From Myxococcus vastator (GTDB lineage Bacteria > Myxococcota > Myxococcia > Myxococcales > Myxococcaceae): a stretch of DNA of 50,774 nt. A model generated the notes under the pieces. The model saw only the letters and a program-made list of their open reading frames with translations. It did not search any database and was not told where the DNA came from. Each line of letters begins with the position of its first letter. Within the stretch, counting starts at the first letter, position 1. Below, in pieces: positions 8,769-17,425 of this stretch. The stretch spans positions 1 through 50,774 of the forward strand of contig NZ_JAAIYB010000007.1 in the NCBI RefSeq assembly GCF_010894475.1, in the 5' to 3' direction. A program made the position numbers and the translations under genes.

Positions 8769-10214
8769 ATGAATGGCAGTCGAGTGGCCCCCGGTTGGCG
8801 ATGGATGTTCATGGCCCTGACGTTCGGAGTGATGGGGGCGTGCGGGCCCCAGGTGGAGGGGGAGTCCCTTTCCTCCGAGGAGGCGCAGTCGGAGGTCGAG
8901 TGGACCTCGAACAAGGTGTCGAAGGCGAATGACCCCTACGCCAACGCGGTCGTCCCGAGCGGTGTCTTCGCGGTCATCAATCCCAACAATGCAGTGGGTC
9001 CGCCGGATGGAAACGTCGCCAGCTTCCTGGGCCTCCTGGGGGGCTCGCTGTTGCTGGACATGGGCGAGGGAGAAGAAGGCACGGGGCCCCTGCGGATCTA
9101 CTACCGGGGGCTGTTGGTGGCGGTGATTGCCCAGGTGGAGTTCCTCGCCGCGGACATGAGCATCATCAGCACGGGACAGGCGAACCTCGTGGACCTGGGC
9201 ATTGGTACGCACTCCGTGCTGGTGCCCTTCAGCGACGCGACGCCCTACCGGTACGTGCGGCTGCGTGGCGGGCTGGCCTCGCTGTTCAGCGTGGACGCCG
9301 TGGAGGACACGGGCTTCGGTGGCGGCGCCCTCTGTGGCAATGGCGAGCTGAACGCAGGGGAGCAGTGTGACGATGGCAACGTGGCGCCGGGAGACGGCTG
9401 TGGCGCGAGCTGCCAGGTGGAGCCGGGCTACACCTGCTCCGGAGCGCCCAGTGTCTGCACCGACGACGACGAATGCACGAATGGCACCGCGCAGTGCTCG
9501 GTGAACGCGAGCTGCACGAACACGCCGGGCAGCTACGTCTGTACCTGCTTGCCGGGCTACTCCGGCAATGGCTGGACGTGCGATGACATCGACGAGTGCG
9601 CGAACGGGACCGCGGTGTGCCTGCCGGGCCAGCTCTGCGTGAATACGCCTGGGAGCTACGAATGCGTGGGCGGCGCCTGTCAGCCGCCCGAGGTGCAGTG
9701 CGGCACGCAGTGCGTGGATTTGTCGTCGGATGCGTCCAACTGCGGCGCCTGCGGCAATGTCTGTGGCGGGGGGGACACCTGCTCGGCGGGCGTCTGCGTG
9801 GAGGATGGTCTCCGGCTGCAGATCGCCACGTCGTGGGCGCGCTTCGGCGATGGGGACCTCGTCGTCCGGACGCCCACGGGGAAGGTCATCCACGCCGGCA
9901 ACCCTGGGCCCGACGCTGGGACGGACTTCGGAGCATTGGACCTGACTGCGTCATCTGGGTGGGGGCCGGAGCGGGTCATCTGGAACGCTGGCGCCATCCC
10001 GCCGACTGGCACGTACGACGTCTGCTTCAAGGCGGCCAGCTACTCGCCTCCGCCCAGCGTAATGGACCCCGTCTCGTATACCGTCACCGTGCTGCGGCTT
10101 GACCAGCCGTACCTCATCTACTGGGGCGCTGTCGTCAGCGCCGACACGGGGACTGACTGCTACCCGGGCCACCCGTCGCATGTCGCGTCCTTCACGTACC
10201 CCGGGGTGCCGTAG
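8769..10214 (+). CDS. EGF-like, myxobacterial Cys-repeat lipoprotein (paralogue A)
   Basis: The 481-residue product starts at the ATG after GGAGCAAGACA. A signal peptide ends in a lipobox (MGACG). Residues about 45-185 form a surface domain (NAVGPPDGNVASFLGLLGG to YRYVRLRGGLASL). Then follow a DUF4215-type myxobacterial Cys repeat (GEQCDDGNVAPGDGC), two calcium-binding EGF-like modules (DDECTNGTAQC and DDIDECANGTAVC) and a NCGACGNVC module. A final domain of about 130 residues is absent from the paralogue at 16266. It is probably a cell-surface adhesion or recognition protein. A hairpin at 10243 follows the stop. Confidence 0.85.
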   Translation: MNGSRVAPGWRWMFMALTFGVMGACGPQVEGESLSSEEAQSEVEWTSNKVSKANDPYANAVVPSGVFAVINPNNAVGPPDGNVASFLGLLGGSLLLDMGEGEEGTGPLRIYYRGLLVAVIAQVEFLAADMSIISTGQANLVDLGIGTHSVLVPFSDATPYRYVRLRGGLASLFSVDAVEDTGFGGGALCGNGELNAGEQCDDGNVAPGDGCGASCQVEPGYTCSGAPSVCTDDDECTNGTAQCSVNASCTNTPGSYVCTCLPGYSGNGWTCDDIDECANGTAVCLPGQLCVNTPGSYECVGGACQPPEVQCGTQCVDLSSDASNCGACGNVCGGGDTCSAGVCVEDGLRLQIATSWARFGDGDLVVRTPTGKVIHAGNPGPDAGTDFGALDLTASSGWGPERVIWNAGAIPPTGTYDVCFKAASYSPPPSVMDPVSYTVTVLRLDQPYLIYWGAVVSADTGTDCYPGHPSHVASFTYPGVP

Positions 10215-10242
10215 CTGACGTCATGCGTTGATGGCCTCCGGT

Positions 10243-10272
10243 CCCTCGCCGCGCCACGTGTCGCGGCGAGGG
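10243..10272 (+). terminator. hairpin after paralogue A
   Basis: An 11-bp perfect stem (CCCTCGCCGCG with CGCGGCGAGGG) and an 8-nt loop lie 28 nt after the stop. There is no clear T tract, which is common in very GC-rich genomes; it probably marks transcript termination. Confidence 0.55.
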
Positions 10273-10362
10273 GCCTTCCCGGGCTGCCCGCGCTTCGCTT
10301 GGCATTGTCTATTGATTGAGGATGCGCTGAGATGTGCGGCTCCATTTTCCAAGGAGGCACAC

Positions 10363-10887
10363 ATGAAGGCGCGTCTGGTCATGTTGGTGGCTGGCATGTC
10401 GTTGGGATTGTTCGCCGCATGCGGGCCCGTGGAGGCCGAGCAGGAGTTGGCGCGGTCGGAGGCCTCGCTCGACTTCTGCGGGGATCATGTGTGCTCCGGG
10501 CGCGAGACCTCCCGCAGCTGTCCTCAGGACTGTGGGGTGCTCATCTTGTGCGGTGACGGTCTCTGCGACACTCGCACGGAGACTGCGGACACCTGTCCCG
10601 AGGACTGTGGCCTCCCCATCTGCGGGGATGGCGCTTGCAACGGCGCGGAGACGTCCAACACCTGTCCCCAGGACTGCGGCATACCCGCCTGGTGTGGAGA
10701 TGGCATCTGCGGCGGCGGCGAGCACACCGCGAACTGCCCCGTGGACTGCGGCTCCGAGTGCGGCGACGGGGTCTGCAACGGGCGCGAGCTGCCCAGCACC
10801 TGTCCCCGGGACTGCTACCCCTCGGCCGACTGCGGTGACGGGGTCTGCGCTCCCTTCGAGGAGCTCACCTGCCCCCGGGATTGCTGA
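10363..10887 (+). CDS. secreted lipoprotein built of CGDGxC / CPxDC repeats
   Basis: The 174-residue product starts after a strong ribosome-binding site (AAGGAGG, 10351-10357). Its signal peptide ends in a lipobox AACG, followed by a short acidic spacer. The rest is six tandem modules of about 20 residues of the pattern CGDGxCxxxExxxxCPxDC, each with four cysteines, so the mature chain is probably a rod of disulphide knots. Such repeats occur widely in deltaproteobacterial surface proteins without a proven role. It sits between the EGF-like paralogue A and the giant membrane protein on the same strand. Confidence 0.83.
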   Translation: MKARLVMLVAGMSLGLFAACGPVEAEQELARSEASLDFCGDHVCSGRETSRSCPQDCGVLILCGDGLCDTRTETADTCPEDCGLPICGDGACNGAETSNTCPQDCGIPAWCGDGICGGGEHTANCPVDCGSECGDGVCNGRELPSTCPRDCYPSADCGDGVCAPFEELTCPRDC

Positions 10888-10992
10888 GCGGGTGGACGCT
10901 GCTCCGTCCTCGCCCCGTAGCTCGGGGGACTGCTCCTTCTGTTCGCGAGCATCCACCGAGCGCGGGGGGGATTGAGGCTATGCTGTCGCATC

Positions 10993-13900
10993 ATGATCTG
11001 CCAAGTCTGTGCCCGGCTCCGCGACGTGGCCTCGGGTGCCATGTGTCAGGAGTGCGGTTCCCCTCTCGAGCCCGCCACCGCGCCGCAGCTCGACGCGCTC
11101 GTGAGGGAGACCCTGCGGCGGCACATCGAAGGCTGGCAGGCCAGCGCCGTCATTGATGGCGTCACCGCGGCCCGGCTCGCCGAGTCCCTGGCGCCTGCCG
11201 CGAACGACCTTCACGTCGGGACGCCGGCCGACCTCCCAACGCCGGTGGCCGTTCCTCTCGTGGACGCGGCGACGCGCGCGGAGGCCTGGGCCGACAGCGT
11301 CGCGAGCTCGCTTCGAAACGCGGGAGGCTCGCGGCTGTGGGGCTGGGGCGCGGCGCTCGCGAGCTCGCTGGACGAAGCCGCGAAGGAGGAGCGGGCGCGG
11401 AAGGAGCGCAAGCGCCGCGGGCACCCGCATGACCCGGAGGCGGGGGCGGATGACCTGGGGGCCGCGCTGGACTCCGGGCAGACGTTCTTCACCCGGGATT
11501 CGTCGAGCCCACTCGGCGGAGGGCTCGAGGCCGTCGTGGCGCTCGATGCCCAGCCGGACAGCGCGCCCCGGTTCCAGGAGTTCATCTGGTGGTTCCTCGG
11601 CGCGATGCTCGTGCTGGGCGGCTCGCTCATGGGCGTGCGCGAGGCCTGGCACGCGCTCGGAGGGGTTCCGCGCCAGCTCCTCGTCACGGGCGCCCTGTGG
11701 GGCTATCACGCGGGCTTCATCGGGTTGGGGGTGTTCCTGTCCCGGCGCTCCATGCCCGTCGGCCGGGTCCTCGCGGGCATCGGCCTCGCGTTGCTTCCCG
11801 TCTCCTTCATCGCGCTGTCATCGCTGTTCGCGCTGTCACCCGGGTTCGGCTCCGCGGTGGCGCTCGGTGTCGCCGCGCTGGGCCTGGTGCCGCTGCGGTC
11901 GGCGGGACGGCTGCTGCATGGCACGCCGGTGACGGCCCTGGCGGTGGCGCTCCTGCCCTCGCTGCTCGCCGGGCTGCCGCTGATGGTGCTGGACGACGCG
12001 CCCTGGCTGCGCGCGCTGTGTGCTTGCATGGGCGTGGTGGCACTGGGGGCCACGGCCTGGCGCGCACGCGGGCCGACTTCGGGAAACACGGCGCTCGTCG
12101 GCGCGAGCGCCGCGCTCTATGGCGCGCTGTGGCTCGCCGTCTTCGGCGTGGCGAGCGCGCCGTCGGGCTTCGACGCCTTGGAGCCGGGCAGCGCCCTGTT
12201 CGCGGGCTTCACGCTGTGGGCGCAGGCGCTGGCCACCGTCATCGCCGTGGCCGCGACCACCGACGCCGCGCGCGAGGCCCACCCACGCGTGAGCCCGGTG
12301 CTGGAGGTGGTCGCCTTCGCGGTGCTCGCCAGCGGCGCGCTCGCGGGGGCGCTGGGCGCGTTCGCCGTCCAGCCGGGAGGGGACTTCCAGGTCGACTTCG
12401 CCTCGGCGCTCGCGCCGCTCCTGGCGGCGGGGGTCTTCTTCCTGCTGGAGCCCCGGCGGCGGGCCCTGGTCCACCTCCTGGTGATGTCGACGCTGCTCGC
12501 CGGAGCCCTGTTCGCGCGCACACTGGCGCCCGCGGACCCGGGCTGGTGGGTGTTCGGCGGCACGGTGGCGGCCTCGGGCTTGATGCTCCTGGCGCGCTGG
12601 AGCGCCTTTCCCGGGCTGCGCATCCGCCTGCTCGCCTGGACCGTCCTCGGCGCGCTGGTGGCGATGCCTCTGGTGACCCAGGTGGGCTGCTCCGACTCGC
12701 CGTGGGCCCGGGTGATGACGGGGCTCGTCATCGCCGGGGCCGCGCACGTCGCTGGCGGCTGGCGCTGGCGGGGCCTGCACTACCTGGGCGGCGTGGGCCT
12801 CCTCTTCGGTGCGCTGGCCTGCGCCCAGGGGACTCCGGGCCTGGAGGGGAACTGGGGCCGCCTGGCCGTCTTCGCGCTCGTGAGCGGGCTCTACGGTGCC
12901 GTGGGACTCGTCCAGGCCGCCTGGGCCCGGCGGGGCTCGCGGCAAGACGGACTGCTGCCCCTGGATGACCTGTCCCTCGGCCTGGCCGCGGCGGGAGTCC
13001 TGCTGGCTGTGGACGCCGCCCCGGTGGCTCCGGACGTGCTGGTGTCTGCCTTGGGGCTGCCTGGCGGCGTGCTCGCCGCGCTGCCCACGGCCGTCATCAC
13101 GGCCTGGCTGCTGCTGCGTGTCCGGCGGGACGGAAGCCGGCTCGTCGGGTTCCTGGCGGCCTCGGGATTCGCGCTCGCGGTGTCCCAGGTGGCGGGCACC
13201 GTCTCCGACTTCGCGTCCGCCCGAGCCGCCCTCGTCGCCGCGTCCCTGGCGCTCGGCTTCGCGGCCTTCGCGGCGCTTCGCGGACGCACGCCCGTCCCCG
13301 CTGACGCGGCGGGCGACGCTCCCAGCCCCTGGAGCAGGCGGGTGTTCGACCTCTTCCGGCTCCCGTTCGGGGCACGAGGGCTGCCGCTCTTCACGGATGG
13401 CTTCGCCACGGTGGCGCTGGTGCAGGTCTTCGTCGCCACGCTCACGCTGGCTGCGTGGATGTCCAGGCCCACGGACGCCGAGCGCGCCACGTGCCTGCTC
13501 GCGGCCGGTCTGCTCCTCCTGGTCGCGCTCGTGGCCTTCGTGTCGCGCGGCTTCGAGGCTTGGCACCTGCGCGGCTCGGTGGTGACGCTCGCGTCGCTGG
13601 GCTTGCTCATCGCGCTCACCGCCCTGGTCAACCGCGCGGGCCGACCGTCGCCGCCGGACGTCGCCGCCCTGCGGACCTCGCTCATCGGCGTCGCGCTCTG
13701 GGGCGTCGCGCTGGCGACACGGCGCTTCGGTCCTTGGGTCGCCAGGTTCCTGGAGAAGCCTCGTCACGGCACGCTCTACCACTGGGTTCCCCATCTGGGC
13801 GTGGCGGTGCTGGCCTGTGTGCTCCTGAAAGGCGCGCTCCTCGTCGGCCTGCCCCGTCCGTCCCGTGCGCTGGCCCTCATTCCGCCCCTGATGTTGCTGG

Positions 13901-15978
13901 GGCCCGCGATGCTGATGTTGCTGCTCTCGGTGTCCGCGCGCTCGGTGCGGCTCGCGAGCGTGGGGCTTTGGCTCGGCCTGCCTGGCGCGGCGCTCTGGGC
14001 CGCGAGGCAGTCGCTGCTCGGGCCCAGGCTCACGCCCGCGGGGTCGTCCGAAGGCATGTGGGTGCGCATCGGCGCCGAGTCTCTGCACTGGCTCGACAAG
14101 GCCGCGTGGCTCGCGCCAGGAGACACGGTGTTCCTGCTGTGGCAGCGGGCTTTCGCGGGCATCGCCGCCGCGGGGCTCGTCTACGCCGTGGCCTCGCTCC
14201 GGGGGCTGCCCGAGCCCTTCCAGCGCCTCTTGCGGCGCCACGTGGTCATCAGCGTGGGCGCGGTCTTCCTCGCGGCCCTCTTCCAGCCCGGGCTCACGGC
14301 GGCGGGCCTGGTCTGCATCACCGGCCTGGTGCTGTTCCTCGGTGGGGCCAGGGCGCAGGGACGCGGTGTGCTTGGCGCGAGCATCCTCCTGCTGGTCCAC
14401 GCGCTGGCGCACCGCGTGGACATCTTCGAGGTGTGGCCCGGCCCGGTGCTCGCGCTGGTGGGGCTGGCGGTGGTGACGCTGGGGCCCTGGCTGGTCCGGC
14501 GCCGGGGGCTGCCCGAGAGCGCCGCGCGCGTGCGCATTCACCAGGCCATGGCCATCTACCTGCTGGCCGCGCTCGTGTACGCGCTGGCGACGAATGGCAC
14601 GACGTCGTCGATACTCGCCGCGCTCAACCTCCTGGGGGAGATGCTGCTGAGCCTGGGCGGGAGCTGGATGACCTTCCCCGCGCTGCCCGTGACGCTGGCG
14701 CTCGTCGCCGCGTCGGTGCTCGTGGCGGCGTTCCAGTGGAAGGGCACGCTCGCCTCGCTCGTCGCGACGCTGGGGGCCTGGGTGGTGGGCGGCACTTTTG
14801 TCGCCTCGCTCATGGCCGTCCTCTCGATTCGCGCGGGCCGCGTCGGTCCGACGCTGCCTTATGGCCAGCTCTTCATCGTCCATGGCGCGGCCCTGTCCCT
14901 GGCCGCCTCGGTGGGCGTGCTGGCCCTCCATGCCGCCCAGGAGTGGGTGCGGAGGCGCCGGCCGGACGTCGCGGGCGGCCTGGCGTGGGGACGTGACACC
15001 GGGCTCGTGGTGAGTGGGCTGATGCTCGCGGCCCTGGCGGTGGGGGGCTCCGCCTCCGACAGCGCCCTCCCGCTGGCCGCCGCCTCCATCGGCACGCTGG
15101 TGTTGGTGGCGCTGCACTGCGCCTGGAGCCAGCACACCGGCCGGCACGTCTACTTCGTGCAGACCGCGGTGGTCGGGGTCTACGCCCTGGTGCGCAATCT
15201 GTATGCACCGGGCCTGCGCGCCGAGCACGACGCGCTCTTCGCGCTGGCCCTGGGCTTCATCCTGGTGGGCGTGACGGTGCTGGCCCGGCGGGCAGGCGTG
15301 CAGCCCGTGGAGGCGGCGACCCGGCGCTTCGCGGCGCTGCTGCCCATCGGGATGGCGCTGGTGCTGCCAGGCGAGGCGACGCAAGAGGCGGCGCTGCTCG
15401 CGGGTGGCTCCGGCCTCCTGTACGCGACGCTGGGGGCGGTGGAGCGCAGCCGGCTGTTCGGTGCGTTCGCCGCGGCGGCGTGCAACTTCGCGCTGCTCAT
15501 CTCCGCGCTGGCGTTTGGGTTGGAGGGCCTGGAAATCTACCTGGCGCCCATGGGGTTGCTGTTGTTGATGCTGGGCCAGCTCTTCGCGGAGAGCCTGCCG
15601 CACGCCGCGCGCAACACGGTGCGCATCCTCGGGGGCATGTTGCTGTATGTGCCCGCGGCCGCGCGCATGGCGGTCCAGGTGGGTCAGTCTCCCGACGGCA
15701 TGTATGCGCTCGTCTTTGGCGGGGTGTGCCTGCTCGGCGTCGTGGCGGGCATGGTGTTCCAGATTCGCGCCTACCTGGCGTTGGGGGCCCTGTTCCTCAC
15801 GCTGGACGTCGCGGCCACGCTGCTCGACGCCGGGCTGAGGGACCACCGCATCGGCTTCGTGGTGATGACGCTTGCCGGACTCACGCTCATTGGCGGTCGT
15901 GTCCTGACGACGTTGAAGCGCCAGGAGTGGGCGCTGCTCGTGCATCGGGTCCGCGTCCAGCTTCGCGGCTGGGATTGA
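10993..15978 (+). CDS. giant polytopic membrane protein with N-terminal zinc ribbon
   Basis: This is a 1661-residue product. The ATG at 10993 places a zinc-ribbon-like CxxC(11)CxxC at Cys3, Cys6, Cys18 and Cys21, which argues for this start. About 170 mostly polar residues follow, including a basic segment (KERKRRGHPHD). From residue 197 on, the chain is an almost continuous series of hydrophobic helices rich in Leu, Ala and Val, with short arginine-containing loops and no large soluble domain. No transporter or enzyme motif was recognised. It resembles other very long multi-pass bacterial proteins of unknown function. A hairpin terminator at 16024 follows. Confidence 0.85.
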   Translation: MICQVCARLRDVASGAMCQECGSPLEPATAPQLDALVRETLRRHIEGWQASAVIDGVTAARLAESLAPAANDLHVGTPADLPTPVAVPLVDAATRAEAWADSVASSLRNAGGSRLWGWGAALASSLDEAAKEERARKERKRRGHPHDPEAGADDLGAALDSGQTFFTRDSSSPLGGGLEAVVALDAQPDSAPRFQEFIWWFLGAMLVLGGSLMGVREAWHALGGVPRQLLVTGALWGYHAGFIGLGVFLSRRSMPVGRVLAGIGLALLPVSFIALSSLFALSPGFGSAVALGVAALGLVPLRSAGRLLHGTPVTALAVALLPSLLAGLPLMVLDDAPWLRALCACMGVVALGATAWRARGPTSGNTALVGASAALYGALWLAVFGVASAPSGFDALEPGSALFAGFTLWAQALATVIAVAATTDAAREAHPRVSPVLEVVAFAVLASGALAGALGAFAVQPGGDFQVDFASALAPLLAAGVFFLLEPRRRALVHLLVMSTLLAGALFARTLAPADPGWWVFGGTVAASGLMLLARWSAFPGLRIRLLAWTVLGALVAMPLVTQVGCSDSPWARVMTGLVIAGAAHVAGGWRWRGLHYLGGVGLLFGALACAQGTPGLEGNWGRLAVFALVSGLYGAVGLVQAAWARRGSRQDGLLPLDDLSLGLAAAGVLLAVDAAPVAPDVLVSALGLPGGVLAALPTAVITAWLLLRVRRDGSRLVGFLAASGFALAVSQVAGTVSDFASARAALVAASLALGFAAFAALRGRTPVPADAAGDAPSPWSRRVFDLFRLPFGARGLPLFTDGFATVALVQVFVATLTLAAWMSRPTDAERATCLLAAGLLLLVALVAFVSRGFEAWHLRGSVVTLASLGLLIALTALVNRAGRPSPPDVAALRTSLIGVALWGVALATRRFGPWVARFLEKPRHGTLYHWVPHLGVAVLACVLLKGALLVGLPRPSRALALIPPLMLLGPAMLMLLLSVSARSVRLASVGLWLGLPGAALWAARQSLLGPRLTPAGSSEGMWVRIGAESLHWLDKAAWLAPGDTVFLLWQRAFAGIAAAGLVYAVASLRGLPEPFQRLLRRHVVISVGAVFLAALFQPGLTAAGLVCITGLVLFLGGARAQGRGVLGASILLLVHALAHRVDIFEVWPGPVLALVGLAVVTLGPWLVRRRGLPESAARVRIHQAMAIYLLAALVYALATNGTTSSILAALNLLGEMLLSLGGSWMTFPALPVTLALVAASVLVAAFQWKGTLASLVATLGAWVVGGTFVASLMAVLSIRAGRVGPTLPYGQLFIVHGAALSLAASVGVLALHAAQEWVRRRRPDVAGGLAWGRDTGLVVSGLMLAALAVGGSASDSALPLAAASIGTLVLVALHCAWSQHTGRHVYFVQTAVVGVYALVRNLYAPGLRAEHDALFALALGFILVGVTVLARRAGVQPVEAATRRFAALLPIGMALVLPGEATQEAALLAGGSGLLYATLGAVERSRLFGAFAAAACNFALLISALAFGLEGLEIYLAPMGLLLLMLGQLFAESLPHAARNTVRILGGMLLYVPAAARMAVQVGQSPDGMYALVFGGVCLLGVVAGMVFQIRAYLALGALFLTLDVAATLLDAGLRDHRIGFVVMTLAGLTLIGGRVLTTLKRQEWALLVHRVRVQLRGWD

Positions 15979-16023
15979 GCGCCCGCGCTCCCGCTCGCAC
16001 GCTCTCCGCTCCCAAGAATCAAG

Positions 16024-16060
16024 AAGGCTGAGGCGTGCTGAGACGACGCTCTCAGCCTTT
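16024..16060 (+). terminator. Rho-independent terminator of the giant membrane protein gene
   Basis: AAGGCTGAG (16024-16032) pairs with CTCAGCCTT (16051-16059), with an 18-nt loop and a run of T residues beginning within the stem end (TTTGTGT). It lies 46 nt after the stop codon. Confidence 0.65.
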
Positions 16061-16265
16061 GTGTCCAGGGTGGGTGTCACCTGGCGTTCGTCGCGGCGCT
16101 ACCTGGAGCAAAGGCTGTCCAATGGCACACGCGCCGGAGGGGCGGAATGCGTGTGTATAAAGCCGGGGCGGGCCTTCGTGCGTTCATTGTCTTGGCGGTC
16201 ATCCGGTGTGGTTGTCTTCATGCCGGGCCACCAACCCCCAAGTCCAAGTGGAATGGAGCAAGACA
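16055..16265 (+). promoter_or_regulatory. conserved upstream region of paralogue B
   Basis: This region is co-linear with 8561-8768. The segment GAATGCGTGTGTATAAAGC contains a -10-like TATAAA about 105 nt before the start, where the other copy reads GTGTTTGAGC. The final GAATGGAGCAAGACA before the ATG is identical in both copies. It is likely to contain the promoter and a leader of about 100 nt. Confidence 0.6.
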
Positions 16266-17312
16266 ATGAAGACCCGTCGAGTGACCCCCCTGTGGCGATG
16301 GCTGAGCGCGGCGCTGGCGTTCGGAATGATGGGGGCGTGTGGTCCTGAGTTGGAGCAGGAGTCCCTTGTCTCCGAAGAGGTGCCGGTGGACGCCGAGGCG
16401 GGAGCGGACGCCGTGTCCGCGATGGCGGGAGACCGGTACGCCGACGCCGTGGTCCAGCGCGGTGTCATCGCCGTGCTCAACCCGAACAACGCCGTGGGCG
16501 CGCCAGATGGGAACGCCGCCACCTTCCTGGGCCTCCTGGGAGGCTCCCTGTTGCTGGACATGGGCCTGGGCGAAGAGGGCACGGGGCCGCTGCGCATCTA
16601 CTATCAGGGACTCTCGCTGGCGGTGATTGCCCAGGTGGAGTTCCTGCGCGCGGACATGAGCATCATCAGCACGGGGCAGGCGAACTTGCTGGACCTGGGG
16701 TTGGGGACGCACTCCACGCTGGTGCCTTTCAGCAGCGCCACGCCGTACCGCTACGTGCGGCTGCGGGGCGGGCTGGCCTCGCTGTACGGCTTGGACGCCG
16801 TGGAGGACACGGGCGGCGGCGCGGGCGCCACCTGCGGCGATGGCCGGGTGGGCACCTCGGAGCAGTGTGACGACGGCAACCGGGTGCCGGGGGATGGCTG
16901 TAGCAGCGCCTGTCACGTGGAGCCGGGCTACACCTGTCAGGGCACGCAGCCCAGCGTCTGCCATGACGTCAATGAGTGCATGAACGGCACCGCGCAGTGC
17001 TCGGTGAATGCGTTCTGCACGAACACGCCGGGGAGCTACACCTGCACCTGCCGACCGGGCTACTGGGGCAACGGCTGGACGTGCAATGACATTGATGAGT
17101 GCTCGAACGGGACTGCCGCGTGCAACCCCAGTCAGGTGTGTGTCAATACGCCAGGTGGCTTTGACTGCGTGGGGGGCTCCTGCCCGGCTCCCGGGGTGCA
17201 GTGTGGCGCGCAGTGCGTGGATGTGTCGTCGGACGAGCACAACTGCGGCGCTTGCGGCGTGGACTGTCCGGCGGCGAAGACCTGCTCGTCGGGGGTCTGC
17301 GTCCTGGGGTAG
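16266..17312 (+). CDS. EGF-like, myxobacterial Cys-repeat lipoprotein (paralogue B)
   Basis: The 348-residue product has the same design as the gene at 8769: lipobox MGACG, an N-terminal surface domain (NAVGAPDGNAATFLGLLGG), a DUF4215-type repeat (SEQCDDGNRVPGDGC), two EGF-like modules (VNECMNGTAQC and DIDECSNGTAAC) and a NCGACGVDC module. It stops there and lacks the extra C-terminal domain of paralogue A. The high identity, including the leader, indicates a tandem duplication. It is convergent with the metalloprotease gene, with a bidirectional-looking hairpin at 17343 between them. Confidence 0.85.
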   Translation: MKTRRVTPLWRWLSAALAFGMMGACGPELEQESLVSEEVPVDAEAGADAVSAMAGDRYADAVVQRGVIAVLNPNNAVGAPDGNAATFLGLLGGSLLLDMGLGEEGTGPLRIYYQGLSLAVIAQVEFLRADMSIISTGQANLLDLGLGTHSTLVPFSSATPYRYVRLRGGLASLYGLDAVEDTGGGAGATCGDGRVGTSEQCDDGNRVPGDGCSSACHVEPGYTCQGTQPSVCHDVNECMNGTAQCSVNAFCTNTPGSYTCTCRPGYWGNGWTCNDIDECSNGTAACNPSQVCVNTPGGFDCVGGSCPAPGVQCGAQCVDVSSDEHNCGACGVDCPAAKTCSSGVCVLG

Positions 17313-17342
17313 CCTGAGCCTCCGCTTCCCCGAACCGGGGGC

Positions 17343-17373
17343 CGCCTCCCTTTCAATACAAGAAAGGGAGGCG
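17343..17373. terminator. hairpin between convergent genes
   Basis: A perfect 12-bp stem (CGCCTCCCTTTC with GAAAGGGAGGCG) and the 7-nt loop AATACAA lie between the stops of paralogue B (17312) and the minus-strand metalloprotease (17426). The position suits termination of both. Confidence 0.7.
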
Positions 17374-17425
17374 GGAGCGCCGCTGTCGTGGCGCGGCGCG
17401 CACCGGCTTCAATCGAGGCCGGCCG

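Noticed and set aside
11836-16080. 1414-codon open frame on the minus strand
   Set aside because: It is the antisense of the giant membrane protein gene; high third-position GC keeps this frame open. Its translation is Arg/Gln/His/Pro-rich without domains.
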